From contig NZ_LMUM01000037.1 of NCBI RefSeq assembly GCF_009765985.1, positions 318,113-382,112 on the forward strand: a stretch of DNA of 64,000 nucleotides, read 5' to 3'. How positions within the stretch are numbered: the first letter of the stretch is position 1; every line of letters starts with the position of its first letter. Below, piece by piece: positions 1 through 8,275 of this stretch. This DNA is from Acidobacterium sp. S8. GTDB lineage: Bacteria; Acidobacteriota; Terriglobia; Terriglobales; Acidobacteriaceae. Both the position numbers and the translations under genes were made by a program. The notes below the pieces were generated by a model, which was not told the DNA's origin, searched no databases, and saw nothing but the letters and a program-made list of their open reading frames with translations.

Positions 1-242
1 CACCAGATCCAGTTGCCGGAAATACCCTGCGTCGCTACCAGGCCGCAGACCAGTAGCGGCGTATCGGCAGCAAAGGTGGTCGCCACCATCGAGGTACCCG
101 CCAGCCACCAGGACACGTCGCGTCCTGAGACGAAAAAATCTTCGGTCGAGCCGCTCGATTTGCTGCGGTAATAAACGCCAATCAGCAGATTGAATAGCAG
201 ATAACCGGCTATGACAAGCCAGTCCGCAAGGGTTAATGACAT
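1..242 (-). CDS. Sodium:solute symporter family protein, N-terminal part
   Basis: Reading leftward from an ATG at 242, the frame stays open to the window edge and gives about 80 residues: MSLTLADWLVIAGYLL, then a hydrophobic helix, the YYRSKSSGSTEDFFVSGR loop and a second helix starting near SWWLAG. A short first helix followed by a charged loop and the xDFFxxGR motif is typical of the SSS family (Na+-coupled sugar, amino-acid or organic-acid uptake, inner membrane). The substrate cannot be told from this part. The C-terminal ~85 percent lies outside the window. The next gene in the same direction (322-1008) encodes a carbohydrate-binding-like secreted protein, which hints at a sugar substrate but does not prove it. 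Confidence 0.8.
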   Translation of the reverse strand, partial: MSLTLADWLVIAGYLLFNLLIGVYYRSKSSGSTEDFFVSGRDVSWWLAGTSMVATTFAADTPLLVCGLVATQGISGNWIW

Positions 243-321
243 GCGCTTCTCTCAGGATCCAGGAATTCTAACAGTGAAAGCAGTATATACAGGTTTACAT
301 CTCTTAGGAAACAGCTTTTCA

Positions 322-1008
322 TCAGCGGTCTTCGTGGAAGTCAAAGTAGGCAAGGTTCATATTTCCCTCACTCAGAATGTGAACGGTAAGAATGCTTTTC
401 CCCGCAGGCAGGTGAAGCTTTACAAAGTTTTGCTGCAGATTCCAGTGGTGCCACTGCCGCCATGCAATCGGGTCGGAAGCATTGAAGGTAGAGATAATCG
501 GGAGCGGTCCGGTCGCATCCTTGCCATTCACATCGAGAGAGATCGTCCCGCCGCGATTGGAAGTGTAGAGGAGGTCAGCGCCATAGGTGCCGGCGTGCGC
601 CGCGTTTACCGTGATGTTGAACCACTCGCCCGGCTCCGTCCAGCCCACGTAAAGCAGATCAACCGGAGGCTGCACTTTGTCATACGGGCTATTGTCAATC
701 GTGTCGTGAAACTTGGTATAGGAGGTATCAACAGCTTCGTGCATGCGGAACTCATTGAGATAAGTTCCATCTGCTGGATTCAGTACTCCGCTTCCTAGAT
801 TTTTCTCCGTGGTGTCGTGATAAGCAATGCCTTCGCCGCCCTGATCGTAATAGGCGCACAAGACACGCCCGGGAATGCTCTGCGCTCCGCCCGTGTGATG
901 ACTGTCCTGATAAGGAGTGCCTTTGTATTCGGTCGAGAAGTCCGACACCAAAATTACGCTCGATGTGAGCAAGGCCATAGCTGGAAAAAGAAAGGAAAAG
1001 AGCCGCAC
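322..1008 (-). CDS. Secreted carbohydrate-binding (CBM6/CBM35-like) protein
   Basis: A 228-residue protein with an N-terminal signal peptide (MRLFSFLFPAMALLTSSVI) and no catalytic domain. The segment from about residue 45 reads IPGRVLCAYYDQGGEGIAYHD, which closely follows the opening of CBM6-type beta-sandwich modules (IPG-x-I-E-A-E-x-Y-D-x-GGEGVAYHD). Further on, VGWTEPGEWFNITVN and the GTISLDVNGKDATGPL strand fit the same fold. It probably binds glycan outside the cytoplasm. A normal CBM6 gene product is attached to a glycosidase; here the module stands alone, so an accessory or surface role is inferred. It lies 79 bases upstream of the symporter start and reads in the same direction, so co-transcription is possible. 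Confidence 0.65.
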   Translation of the reverse strand: MRLFSFLFPAMALLTSSVILVSDFSTEYKGTPYQDSHHTGGAQSIPGRVLCAYYDQGGEGIAYHDTTEKNLGSGVLNPADGTYLNEFRMHEAVDTSYTKFHDTIDNSPYDKVQPPVDLLYVGWTEPGEWFNITVNAAHAGTYGADLLYTSNRGGTISLDVNGKDATGPLPIISTFNASDPIAWRQWHHWNLQQNFVKLHLPAGKSILTVHILSEGNMNLAYFDFHEDR

Positions 1009-1051
1009 GTAACCTCCGGAAACAGTCTACGGCGGCGCGATTGAGAAAGGG

Positions 1052-1846
1052 TTATTTCTTCTGACAGTTGGGGCACCAGTAGACGGTGCGTGTCGCAAGC
1101 TCAGCACGTTCAATTTTCGTTCCGCAGATAAAGCACGGTTTGCCATGCCTGCGATAGACATAGCGCTCTTCTTCTTCACGCACCGGGCCGCGGGGATGCG
1201 GCCTGTCTTTGGCACTTGTCGTGACGTAGCGCGTGTCCTTCACACCCGCAGACATGAGCGTCTGCGCGTCTTTCCAGATCGATTTCAGGGAAGCGAGATT
1301 CACATCTTTGCCTGGACGCAGAGGATGAATCCGCGCGCGGAAGAGAAGTTCCGCGCGATAGATATTGCCGATGCCGGCAAAGACTGATTGGTCCATCAAC
1401 AATGCGCCGATGGATGTGTTGCGCTTGGCGATCTTTTCGAATGCCGGTTTTGGATCTGAGCCGGGAATCAGCGGATCCGGACCGAGACGATCACGCAGTA
1501 ATTGCCATTTTTCATCTGTGAAGATGGATGTGTCTGTACCGCCTCGCAGCTCCATCCAGTCAGACTTTGTATAGATTCGTAGCCGCAGCGCGCCCTTCAC
1601 AGGAGGAAGCGGCATCTTGCCCTGCTTGAAATCACCATACATCCCGAGATGTACATGCAAAATCAGATCGCGTCCGAAGCGATACCCAAGATGCTTGCCA
1701 ATAGCATCGACGCGAATCAGTTTGTGTCCATCTAAAACTTCGGCATCAGCAAATCCACCGTTTGGCGAATCAACATGCACGCGCTTACCGGCAAAGACCG
1801 CGGCATGTTCTTCCGCAAAACGGTGGATCTGATTTCCTTCAGGCAT
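1052..1846 (-). CDS. nei: Fpg/Nei family DNA glycosylase (endonuclease VIII, Nei1-like)
   Basis: A 264-residue base-excision repair enzyme that removes oxidised bases and nicks the abasic site by beta/delta-elimination. The protein begins MPEGNQIHR: Pro2 is the Schiff-base nucleophile and Glu3 the catalytic acid after Met removal. ILHVHLGMYG matches the conserved catalytic-lysine/HLG region, SVFAGIGNIYRAELLFRARIHP is the helix-two-turn-helix segment, and the C-terminus carries a zinc finger, CFICG...WCPNCQ (Cys4). The MPEGNQIHR opening and a PNGGFADAE segment resemble mycobacterial Nei1 rather than Fpg (MPELPEVE). The gene follows a 56-residue ORF with a 6-base gap, so the two are probably one operon. 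The length is normal for the family. Confidence 0.9.
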   Translation of the reverse strand: MPEGNQIHRFAEEHAAVFAGKRVHVDSPNGGFADAEVLDGHKLIRVDAIGKHLGYRFGRDLILHVHLGMYGDFKQGKMPLPPVKGALRLRIYTKSDWMELRGGTDTSIFTDEKWQLLRDRLGPDPLIPGSDPKPAFEKIAKRNTSIGALLMDQSVFAGIGNIYRAELLFRARIHPLRPGKDVNLASLKSIWKDAQTLMSAGVKDTRYVTTSAKDRPHPRGPVREEEERYVYRRHGKPCFICGTKIERAELATRTVYWCPNCQKK

Positions 1847-1852
1847 AATTTC

Positions 1853-2023
1853 TTAATTCCAAACAAGCTCCACCGGCACGGCTTCAATTCGGCAGAACAT
1901 ATCCGGCTCCATCCTGTTCAGCTGGGCCTTGAATTTCTCTGCTTCCTCGCGCGTGCTGAACATCAGGGTGTTGTACACCCGTCCCGCTCGCAACTGCTCG
2001 CATTTCCATAGGGTCTCAGTCAT
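1853..2023 (-). CDS. Small protein of unknown function upstream of nei
   Basis: A 56-residue ORF read leftward from ATG at 2023 to TAA at 1853. It begins MTETLWKCEQLRAGRVYNTL and ends in VPVELVWN. A Shine-Dalgarno-like TTGGAG lies about 8 bases before the ATG. The sequence alternates polar and hydrophobic residues with one central helix-prone stretch (STREEAEKFKAQLNRM) and looks like a small alpha/beta fold. It has no signal peptide or membrane segment. It ends 6 bases before the nei start, so translational coupling is likely. I do not recognise the family. The reality of the gene rests on the ribosome-binding site, tight spacing and ordinary codon use. Confidence 0.6.
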   Translation of the reverse strand: MTETLWKCEQLRAGRVYNTLMFSTREEAEKFKAQLNRMEPDMFCRIEAVPVELVWN

Positions 2024-2063
2024 TTTTTCAAATACTCCAATCTTTCACTTCTATAAACACGAG

Positions 2064-2093
2064 GGGCGCGCTAACGTTTCGGTGAGCGCGCCC
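2064..2093 (-). terminator. Hairpin downstream of dnaK
   Basis: A perfect 9-bp stem (GGGCGCGCT / AGCGCGCCC) with a 12-base loop lies 29 bases past the dnaK stop. On the minus strand it is followed by CTCGTGTTTAT rather than a clean T-run, so it is a plausible but imperfect intrinsic terminator separating dnaK from the small gene and nei. Confidence 0.55.
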
Positions 2094-2121
2094 TTAGTGT
2101 TACCGAGTTTTATCGCACTCG

Positions 2122-4044
2122 TTATTTTTTCTCGTCAACGTCCACGTATTCAGCATCGATGACGCCTTCATCTTTCTTTTCTTCCGTCGTACCCGCTGCT
2201 GCCTGTGCTCCGTCTGTCGGAGGAACACCCGCGCCAGCTGCGTTGGCTTTGTACATGGCCTCGGCCAGCTTGTGCGACGCCGTGGTCAGTTTCTCCCGCG
2301 CCGTATTTAATTCAGATGCAGAAGGCGTGCCTTCGAGCGTCTTTTTTGCTTCGGCCAGTTCAGTCTCGACATCGGTCTTGTCGCTGCCGGAGACTTTATC
2401 GCCGCTATCCTTCAACATCTTCTCGATGTTGTATACCAGGCTATCGAGCTGATTGCGAGCCTCGATCTCCTCACGCTTTGCCTTGTCTTCAGCCGAATGC
2501 GCCTCGGCATCCTTCGCCATGCGTTCGACTTCCTCTTTGCTTAGACCTGAAGATGACGTAATCGTAACCTTCTGGTCCTTGCCGGTAGCATTATCCTTCG
2601 CCGTAACATTCAAGATGCCGTTGGCATCAATGTCGAACGTTACTTCGACCTGAGGAATACCACGCGGAGCCGGAGGAATGCCGCTGAGCTTGAACTTCGC
2701 CAGCGTACGGTTCTGCCCGGCCATCGGGCGCTCGCCCTGCAGAACGTGGACTTCGACTTCCGTCTGCGAATCCGCCGCTGTCGAGAAGGTTTCAGTCTTC
2801 TTCGTCGGAATGGTCGTATTGCGCGGAATCATCGGCGTCGCCACGCCACCCAGCGTTTCAATTGCCAGCGTCAGCGGCGTTACGTCGAGTAGAAGCAGAT
2901 CCTTCACTTCGCCCGAAAGTACGCCAGCCTGTACCGCAGCACCGATTGCAACCACTTCGTCAGGATTCACACCCTTGTGCGGTTCCTTGCCGAAGAGCTC
3001 CTTCACGACCTGCTGGATGCGGGGCATGCGTGTCTGTCCGCCAACCAGGACCACTTCGTCGATCTTGCTCGCATCGACTCCAGCATCTGCCATAGCCTTT
3101 TTGCAGGGTTCGAGCGAACGCTGAATCAGGTCTTCGACAAGCTGCTCCAACTTGGCACGCGTCAATTTCTTGACAAGGTGCTTTGGACCGCTTGCATCCG
3201 CCGTGATAAACGGCAGATTGATCTCGGTCTCCAGTGCGGTAGACAGCTCGATCTTCGCCCGCTCAGCTGCGTCTTTCAGACGCTGCAAGGCCATTTCGTT
3301 GCCCTTCGAGCGCAGATCGAGGCCTTCATCCTTCTTGAACTCGTCAATCAGCCAATCCACGATCTTCTGGTCAATGTTGTCGCCACCAAGGTGCGTGTCG
3401 CCATTGGTCGACTTCACTTCGATGACGCCTTCACCCACTTCGAGAATCGAGATATCGAACGTACCGCCGCCGAAGTCGTAGACAGCAATCGTCTCATCTT
3501 TTTTCTTATCGAGACCGTAGGCCAAAGCGGCAGCCGTCGGTTCGTTCACGATACGCTTTACGTCAAGACCGGCAATGCGTCCGGCGTCCTTCGTGGCTTG
3601 GCGCTGTGCGTCATTAAAGTACGCAGGCACGGTGATGACGGCTTCCGTCACCGAGGTGCCGAGATAGTCTTCTGCAGCCTTTTTCAGCTTTTGCAGGATC
3701 ATCGCCGAAACCTCAGGTGGCGTGTAATCCTTGCCCTGCGCCTCCACTACGATGTGGTCGCCCTGCTGCTTCACCTTATAGGGGACCATCTTCATCTCAT
3801 CGCTCACTTCATTGAAGCGGCGGCCCATAAAGCGCTTGATCGAATAGATCGTATTTTCGGGGTTCGTAATGGCCTGGCGCTTGGCCACCTGCCCTACCAG
3901 GCGCTCGCCGCTCTTGGTGAATCCCACTACGGACGGCGTCGTGCGCCCGCCCTCTTCGTTGGGGATCACCTTCGGCTCACCGCCTTCCATTACGGCTACG
4001 ACGGAGTTGGTCGTACCCAGGTCAATTCCAATAATTTTTGCCAT
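2122..4044 (-). CDS. dnaK: Molecular chaperone DnaK (Hsp70)
   Basis: ATP-dependent cytosolic chaperone. The product is 640 residues, the usual DnaK length. I chose ATG at 4044 ([14 protein letters not shown]) over an upstream in-frame codon at 4059 because it matches the family start exactly and has GAGG just before it. Visible features: phosphate-1 loop [43 protein letters not shown], the linker [12 protein letters not shown], and a C-terminal tail with a glycine/alanine linker ending [15 protein letters not shown]. No grpE or dnaJ is adjacent. The upstream region has a TTGACA-like box at 4122-4127 on the minus strand, but I see no convincing CIRCE element or sigma-32 promoter. A terminator-like hairpin follows at 2064-2093. 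Confidence 0.97.
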   Translation of the reverse strand: MAKIIGIDLGTTNSVVAVMEGGEPKVIPNEEGGRTTPSVVGFTKSGERLVGQVAKRQAITNPENTIYSIKRFMGRRFNEVSDEMKMVPYKVKQQGDHIVVEAQGKDYTPPEVSAMILQKLKKAAEDYLGTSVTEAVITVPAYFNDAQRQATKDAGRIAGLDVKRIVNEPTAAALAYGLDKKKDETIAVYDFGGGTFDISILEVGEGVIEVKSTNGDTHLGGDNIDQKIVDWLIDEFKKDEGLDLRSKGNEMALQRLKDAAERAKIELSTALETEINLPFITADASGPKHLVKKLTRAKLEQLVEDLIQRSLEPCKKAMADAGVDASKIDEVVLVGGQTRMPRIQQVVKELFGKEPHKGVNPDEVVAIGAAVQAGVLSGEVKDLLLLDVTPLTLAIETLGGVATPMIPRNTTIPTKKTETFSTAADSQTEVEVHVLQGERPMAGQNRTLAKFKLSGIPPAPRGIPQVEVTFDIDANGILNVTAKDNATGKDQKVTITSSSGLSKEEVERMAKDAEAHSAEDKAKREEIEARNQLDSLVYNIEKMLKDSGDKVSGSDKTDVETELAEAKKTLEGTPSASELNTAREKLTTASHKLAEAMYKANAAGAGVPPTDGAQAAAGTTEEKKDEGVIDAEYVDVDEKK

Positions 4045-4259
4045 AATCCTCTGCCTCACTGCCCTTGTGCTGGCTTCAGCCTTGAAATAGCTGAAATTAG
4101 CTTCGCACTTGAGTCGTTTATTGTCAACTTATCTGATGCTATCTAACACATAGAGGATGCATAATTGTAAATCGCTGATTTCAATGGAAATGCATCCACA
4201 ATCCGCTTGGCTGTATCCAACGGAAAGCAGCTTAATCCTGAACTAACCCAGAAGCATTC

Positions 4260-5837
4260 ATGCCAGGCGATAACCTCTCTCAATCCGCCCAAAATGCCGG
4301 GGGAAACCCTTGGCTTATCGCCATTTCGGTCATGTTGGCGACGTTTATGGAGGTTTTAGATACCGCCATTGCCTCCGTGGCCCTGCCGTATATCGCCGGT
4401 TCGCTTTCGGCTTCCAATGATGAGGCTACCTGGGTTCTGACCAGCTATCTGGTGGCAAATGCAGTTATTCTCCCCGCCAGCAACTGGTTTGCCCTTCGTT
4501 TTGGACGCAAACGCTTTCTTATCATCTGCGTCATCATCTTTACCGTCGCCTCATTCTTCTGCGGAGCCGCCCCGTCGCTGGCCTTCATCCTGATCGCCCG
4601 CGTGGTTCAGGGAGCGGGCGGTGGCGCGCTGCAGCCGCTTTCGCAGGCCATTCTGCTCGAAAGCTTTCCCCCTCAGAAGCGCGCTGCGGCCATGGCGCTA
4701 TTTGCCTTCGGAGTGGTCGTGGCTCCGGTCATCGGGCCCACACTCGGTGGTTGGCTAACTGATTCGTACAGCTGGCGTTACGCCTTTTACATCAATATTC
4801 CGGTTGGCGCGTTGGCTGTGTTTATGATCAGCCGCTATGTGAAAGACCCGCCCTACATTAAGAATGCCAAGGTCGGGCCCTTCGATAATCTTGGATTTGG
4901 GCTGTTGGCTGTCTGGTCGGGTTGCCTGCAGGTGATTCTCGATAAAGGACAGGAAGACGACTGGTTTGGCGCCATTTGGTTACGCTGGGCTTTTGCCGCG
5001 CTGGTCATCAGCTTTATCTGGTTCCTGATTCACTCCTGGCGGAAGAAGGAGCCCCTGGTTAACCTGCGCACGCTCAAGGATTGGAATTTTGCCATCGGTT
5101 GCTCTCTCATTTTTATGTTCGGCGTTTGCATTTATTCCATGGTCACGGTGCTGCCGCTGTTCTACCAGGAACTGCTGGGCTACACGGCCTTCACGGCTGG
5201 CCTCGTCGTCGGGCCTCGCGGTCTCGGATCGATCATGGGCATGCCCATCATCGGCTATATCAGCAACAAAGTCGATGCGCGCTACCTCCTGACCTTTGGC
5301 TTCCTGGTCTTCGGAATAACATCACTGGTTTTCGGCAACATTACGCTGGATATCAGCCCAACGACGCTGCTTTGGCCCATTATCATCACCGGCTTCGCGC
5401 TGAGCTTTGTCTTTGTGCCGATCACGACGCAGGCTTATGGAACGCTCAAGAATGAGCAGATTGGCAACGCCAGCGGTATTTTTAACCTGATACGCAATAT
5501 CGGCGGCTCCATCGGCATTTCCGTAGCGCAGACTCTTCTCGTTCGTCGGGCTGACCATCACCAGAACGAAATTCTCAACTATGTGAGCCAGTCGAGTTTC
5601 TGGTTTGAGCAGCGCATCAGCGATCTCAGCCGCTTTCTCGGCCGCGCAGCCAATCCTGCCAACGGCTTGATCGCCAGCCAGAGCCAGCTTTATAAGCAGC
5701 TGGGTCAACAGGCGATGTTGTGGGCCTTCGTCGATGTCTTCCGTTACATGTCGCTGCTCTGTTTCGTCTCCGTGGCGCTGGTCTGGCTTTTCCGTAAGGT
5801 CAAGCCCGGTAAAAAGGCTCCAGCCGGGGCACATTAG
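4260..5837 (+). CDS. DHA2 family MFS multidrug exporter (EmrB/QacA type)
   Basis: A 525-residue inner-membrane drug:proton antiporter with about 14 predicted helices. Motif A appears as FALRFGRKRFL after helix 2. The first helix carries the DHA2-typical MEVLDTAIASVALPYIAG, and motif C is FGVVVAPVIGPTLGG. The closing helix ends in WLFRKVKPGKKAP. EmrB normally works with the periplasmic adaptor EmrA and an outer-membrane channel; neither is next door, so partners must be elsewhere or it works alone. It is transcribed divergently from dnaK (215-bp intergenic). The ribosome-binding site before the ATG is weak (AGAAG). It converges with the flavin-reductase-like gene at 5888. Confidence 0.9.
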   Translation: MPGDNLSQSAQNAGGNPWLIAISVMLATFMEVLDTAIASVALPYIAGSLSASNDEATWVLTSYLVANAVILPASNWFALRFGRKRFLIICVIIFTVASFFCGAAPSLAFILIARVVQGAGGGALQPLSQAILLESFPPQKRAAAMALFAFGVVVAPVIGPTLGGWLTDSYSWRYAFYINIPVGALAVFMISRYVKDPPYIKNAKVGPFDNLGFGLLAVWSGCLQVILDKGQEDDWFGAIWLRWAFAALVISFIWFLIHSWRKKEPLVNLRTLKDWNFAIGCSLIFMFGVCIYSMVTVLPLFYQELLGYTAFTAGLVVGPRGLGSIMGMPIIGYISNKVDARYLLTFGFLVFGITSLVFGNITLDISPTTLLWPIIITGFALSFVFVPITTQAYGTLKNEQIGNASGIFNLIRNIGGSIGISVAQTLLVRRADHHQNEILNYVSQSSFWFEQRISDLSRFLGRAANPANGLIASQSQLYKQLGQQAMLWAFVDVFRYMSLLCFVSVALVWLFRKVKPGKKAPAGAH

Positions 5838-5887
5838 GCAGAAAAAACTCGTCCAAGCCTTCTAGTCCCCGGCTCCGCTTGTAGCAA

Positions 5888-6571
5888 TCAACGTGAATAA
5901 GCGTTCGACAGCATTTCAGGAGTGACGGCGCCGCGCACCCGATACATTTCCTCGGAAATGGTCGCGAGCTTGGACGGGCGAAGTTGCGGACCCAATCCAT
6001 AAAACTGTTGGAAGCTCATGATCAGAGGCCGCCATTTGTCCGGGTCGATGCGGTTGGGAGCGCCCCGCATCTGAATGCTGTCGTCGACATGAACGCGCGT
6101 GATGCGGACTTCCAGCGCGACCAGTGATCCTCTGCGCTGCTCGTCATCTTCCTCAAGCGAATGCACGTTCTCGAGCTTTGCTTCGAGTTGGACGGGGCAT
6201 TCGAGTGCCCGTGGAGCTTTTACTGTTTCGGAATTTCCGATGGTGAAACCTGAGATCCCGAACTTATCTTTTTCGTGCCAGTAGCCCTTCTCCAATTTAT
6301 GCGGAGGCACAGGATTGGAGCCCGTGGTTAGGGCGAGGCGATCGACCATGTCTGCCAGATCTTCAGAAGGGAGGTTGAGGACGCATTCGCCGGTGCGGAT
6401 CAGGTTTTGCGGCGTCTTCGAGCGCGCTCCAAGGCCAAGTACACAGCGCCTGCCAAGCCACCACGCTGAGGACATTGGAGCAAGGTTGGGCGAGCCATCT
6501 TCGTTCAAGGTACCGATGAGCACTACTGGAGTTCCAAAATACAAGATTGCCGGATCAATGGTTTGCAGCAT
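5888..6571 (-). CDS. Flavin reductase-like (FMN-binding split barrel) protein A
   Basis: A 227-residue protein; ATG at 6571 is preferred because GAGGA sits 7 bases before it and the sister gene starts at the matching place, whereas the longer frame adds a low-quality extension. The sequence opens with DPAILYFGTPVVLIGTLNEDGSPNLAPMSSAWWLG, the pattern of the flavin reductase/DIM6-NTAB group, in which the N-x-APMS segment contacts the flavin phosphate. C-terminal residues include RIDPDKWRPLIMSFQQFYGLG. It is paralogous to the divergently transcribed gene at 6756, and the two share a 184-bp intergenic region containing a perfect palindrome. Substrate unknown; a role in flavin-dependent reduction of a xenobiotic is inference. 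Confidence 0.8.
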   Translation of the reverse strand: MLQTIDPAILYFGTPVVLIGTLNEDGSPNLAPMSSAWWLGRRCVLGLGARSKTPQNLIRTGECVLNLPSEDLADMVDRLALTTGSNPVPPHKLEKGYWHEKDKFGISGFTIGNSETVKAPRALECPVQLEAKLENVHSLEEDDEQRRGSLVALEVRITRVHVDDSIQMRGAPNRIDPDKWRPLIMSFQQFYGLGPQLRPSKLATISEEMYRVRGAVTPEMLSNAYSR

Positions 6572-6678
6572 CGCAAATTCCTCGTTTCTGTAGACACAGT
6601 AGAGAAAGCGTTGCGAGCAAACTATCCGCATCTTGCGCTCGAATTTTAATGGATCACAGAAATGGTTCGGTCTGTATA

Positions 6679-6698
6679 TATTTACCAATTGGTAAATA
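6679..6698. promoter_or_regulatory. Perfect 20-bp palindrome, probable operator of the flavin-reductase divergon
   Basis: The sequence TATTTACCAATTGGTAAATA is its own reverse complement over all 20 bases. It lies between the two divergent starts, 107 bases from the left gene and 57 from the right. Its size and symmetry are those expected of a dimeric TetR- or MarR-type repressor site. No regulator gene is adjacent, so the cognate protein is unknown. Confidence 0.7.
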
Positions 6699-6755
6699 AT
6701 GAGCGATCCTGCCCGCATCTAAATTTTCTGATCTGCGAAATCGAAAGGACTGCGC

Positions 6756-7379
6756 ATGCAGGAACGAAAGTTCGTTACGATTGAGCCCAAGATCCTTTAC
6801 TTTGGGACGCCGGTGGCGCTCATCAGCTCACTCAATGAAGACGGCAGCACAAATCTTGCGCCGATGTCATCGTTCTGGGCGCTGGGATGGACGCTGATGC
6901 TCGGATTGCTGGATGAGACGAAGACGGCGGAGAATTTTGCGCGGCATGCCGAATGCGTCATCAATCTCCCTTCGCCGGAAATGTGGCCTCAGGTGGAGAA
7001 ACTGGCTCCCTTGACGGGAAAAGATCCTGTGCCCGAGATCAAGGCAAAGCAATTTCGCTATGAGCACCAGAAATTTGAGGCGTCAGGATTGACGCCCATG
7101 CCGAGCGAGACGGTTAAGCCGATGCGGGCTGCGGAATGTCCAGTGCAGATGGAGGCGCGTGTCGCAAAGTTGCACCAGATGGGCGGGGACAAGCTGAACG
7201 CATTAGGCGGCGGCGTGGCGGCTGAGGTTGAGATTGTGCGCGTGCATGTAGACGAGGAGTTTGTTCTGAGCGGACACTATGTCGATCCAGAGAAGTGGTC
7301 GCCGCTGATTTATAACTTCCGTCATTACTTCCGCCTGGCAGAGAAGGAATTGGGCAAGACCTTTCGGGCGGAGAAATAG
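6756..7379 (+). CDS. Flavin reductase-like (FMN-binding split barrel) protein B
   Basis: A 207-residue paralogue of the product at 5888-6571. Shared landmarks in the same order: IEPKILYFGTPVALISSLNEDGS, TNLAPMSSFWALGW, AECVINLPS, the ETVKPMRAAECPVQMEA segment and DPEKWSPLIYNFRHYF. The N-APMS flavin-contact motif is intact. The ATG at 6756 follows GAAAGGAC at a suitable distance. The protein is soluble and has no signal peptide, so it is presumably cytosolic. The two copies diverge mainly between their motifs, which suggests different substrates under shared control through the palindrome at 6679-6698. It ends 6 bases before the convergent DoxX-like gene. Confidence 0.8.
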   Translation: MQERKFVTIEPKILYFGTPVALISSLNEDGSTNLAPMSSFWALGWTLMLGLLDETKTAENFARHAECVINLPSPEMWPQVEKLAPLTGKDPVPEIKAKQFRYEHQKFEASGLTPMPSETVKPMRAAECPVQMEARVAKLHQMGGDKLNALGGGVAAEVEIVRVHVDEEFVLSGHYVDPEKWSPLIYNFRHYFRLAEKELGKTFRAEK

Positions 7380-7385
7380 CCGTCA

Positions 7386-8189
7386 TTATTTCGAGCGTGG
7401 GGCAGGATTGGAAGCAGATGGCGGAGTGGACTGCATAGGATGCCGCAACAAGGCGCTTCCTGCAACAGCCACGACGATACAAGCCAGCGCAACCGTCAAT
7501 ATTTTGGAGAATGAAGCCCGTAACGAGGCAGGCGTTTGCGCGGGACGCTTTCGCAACGTCCAGATCACCGCGATGACGCCAAGATGAATCAGCATTCCGA
7601 TGGCGCCGGTACTGTCGTTGAGAGGATCGCCATTATGGATGTGCGTGTAAACAGCGCCAAACATATCGATGGTGAATCCGATTAAAGTTGGAAGCATCGC
7701 CCAGGGTAAAAAGAAACCGATTCCTCCTATGGCTTCTGCGATGATGATGCATTTGAGAAATGCAATCGAGTATCCGGATTGAGTGAAGAACTGAATCATG
7801 CTCTCCATGTAAAAAATCTTAGCGATACCGGCGATGGAGAATGCAACGCCAATGGAAAGGCAGAGCGCAAGGTAAACGGAAGAATCGAGCAGAAGCTCCC
7901 GGCGATCTTTACGGCGTGCGGACAGTCCAAACAGTGCGCCGTAAAGAAAATTGCTTATGTCAGAAATTACCCCGCCCGAGATACTCCAGAAATGTTGGTG
8001 CCAGATCAAGCTGGCAACGAAAATGGCACACCTCAGGGCCAATAGGATGACGACGACAGTGAGATAGCCGCGTGCGATTCGAGAAGGCCCTATCTGAGCG
8101 GCGCGGCGGCTGAAGAGAGCGCCGAGGACAAATCCGACAAGCATCACTGCCAAAAATAATCGACCCTGTAGAACATGAATCTCCTTCAT
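7386..8189 (-). CDS. DoxX-like integral membrane protein
   Basis: The open frame runs to 8522 but overlaps the Bcr gene; the membrane protein proper starts at ATG 8189 (MKEIHVLQGRLFLAVML), giving 267 residues, with a GTG at 8204 as an alternative. It has about seven hydrophobic helices. The second half (FSIAGIAKIFYMESMIQFFTQSGYS, then AEAIGGIGFFLPWAMLPTLIG and IHLGVIAVIW) follows the four-helix DoxX layout, including the conserved glycine-rich AEAIGGIGF turn. The N-terminal half has three or four extra helices of unknown role. DoxX proteins are linked in some bacteria to redox and thiol stress but have no settled activity. It lies downstream of the frameshifted exporter on the same strand. 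Confidence 0.6.
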   Translation of the reverse strand: MKEIHVLQGRLFLAVMLVGFVLGALFSRRAAQIGPSRIARGYLTVVVILLALRCAIFVASLIWHQHFWSISGGVISDISNFLYGALFGLSARRKDRRELLLDSSVYLALCLSIGVAFSIAGIAKIFYMESMIQFFTQSGYSIAFLKCIIIAEAIGGIGFFLPWAMLPTLIGFTIDMFGAVYTHIHNGDPLNDSTGAIGMLIHLGVIAVIWTLRKRPAQTPASLRASFSKILTVALACIVVAVAGSALLRHPMQSTPPSASNPAPRSK

Positions 8190-8275
8190 CGCCCATGAAA
8201 ACACGGCGTGAGATTGCGAAGGAGGTATTGCGGCAAGGGGTGTGTGTCGTGCGGTGACTTGTTCGTTCGAAGCAA

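Noticed and set aside
2977-4146. A 389-codon plus-strand frame opposite dnaK
   Set aside because: Antisense shadow of dnaK; such frames are common opposite highly expressed chaperone genes.
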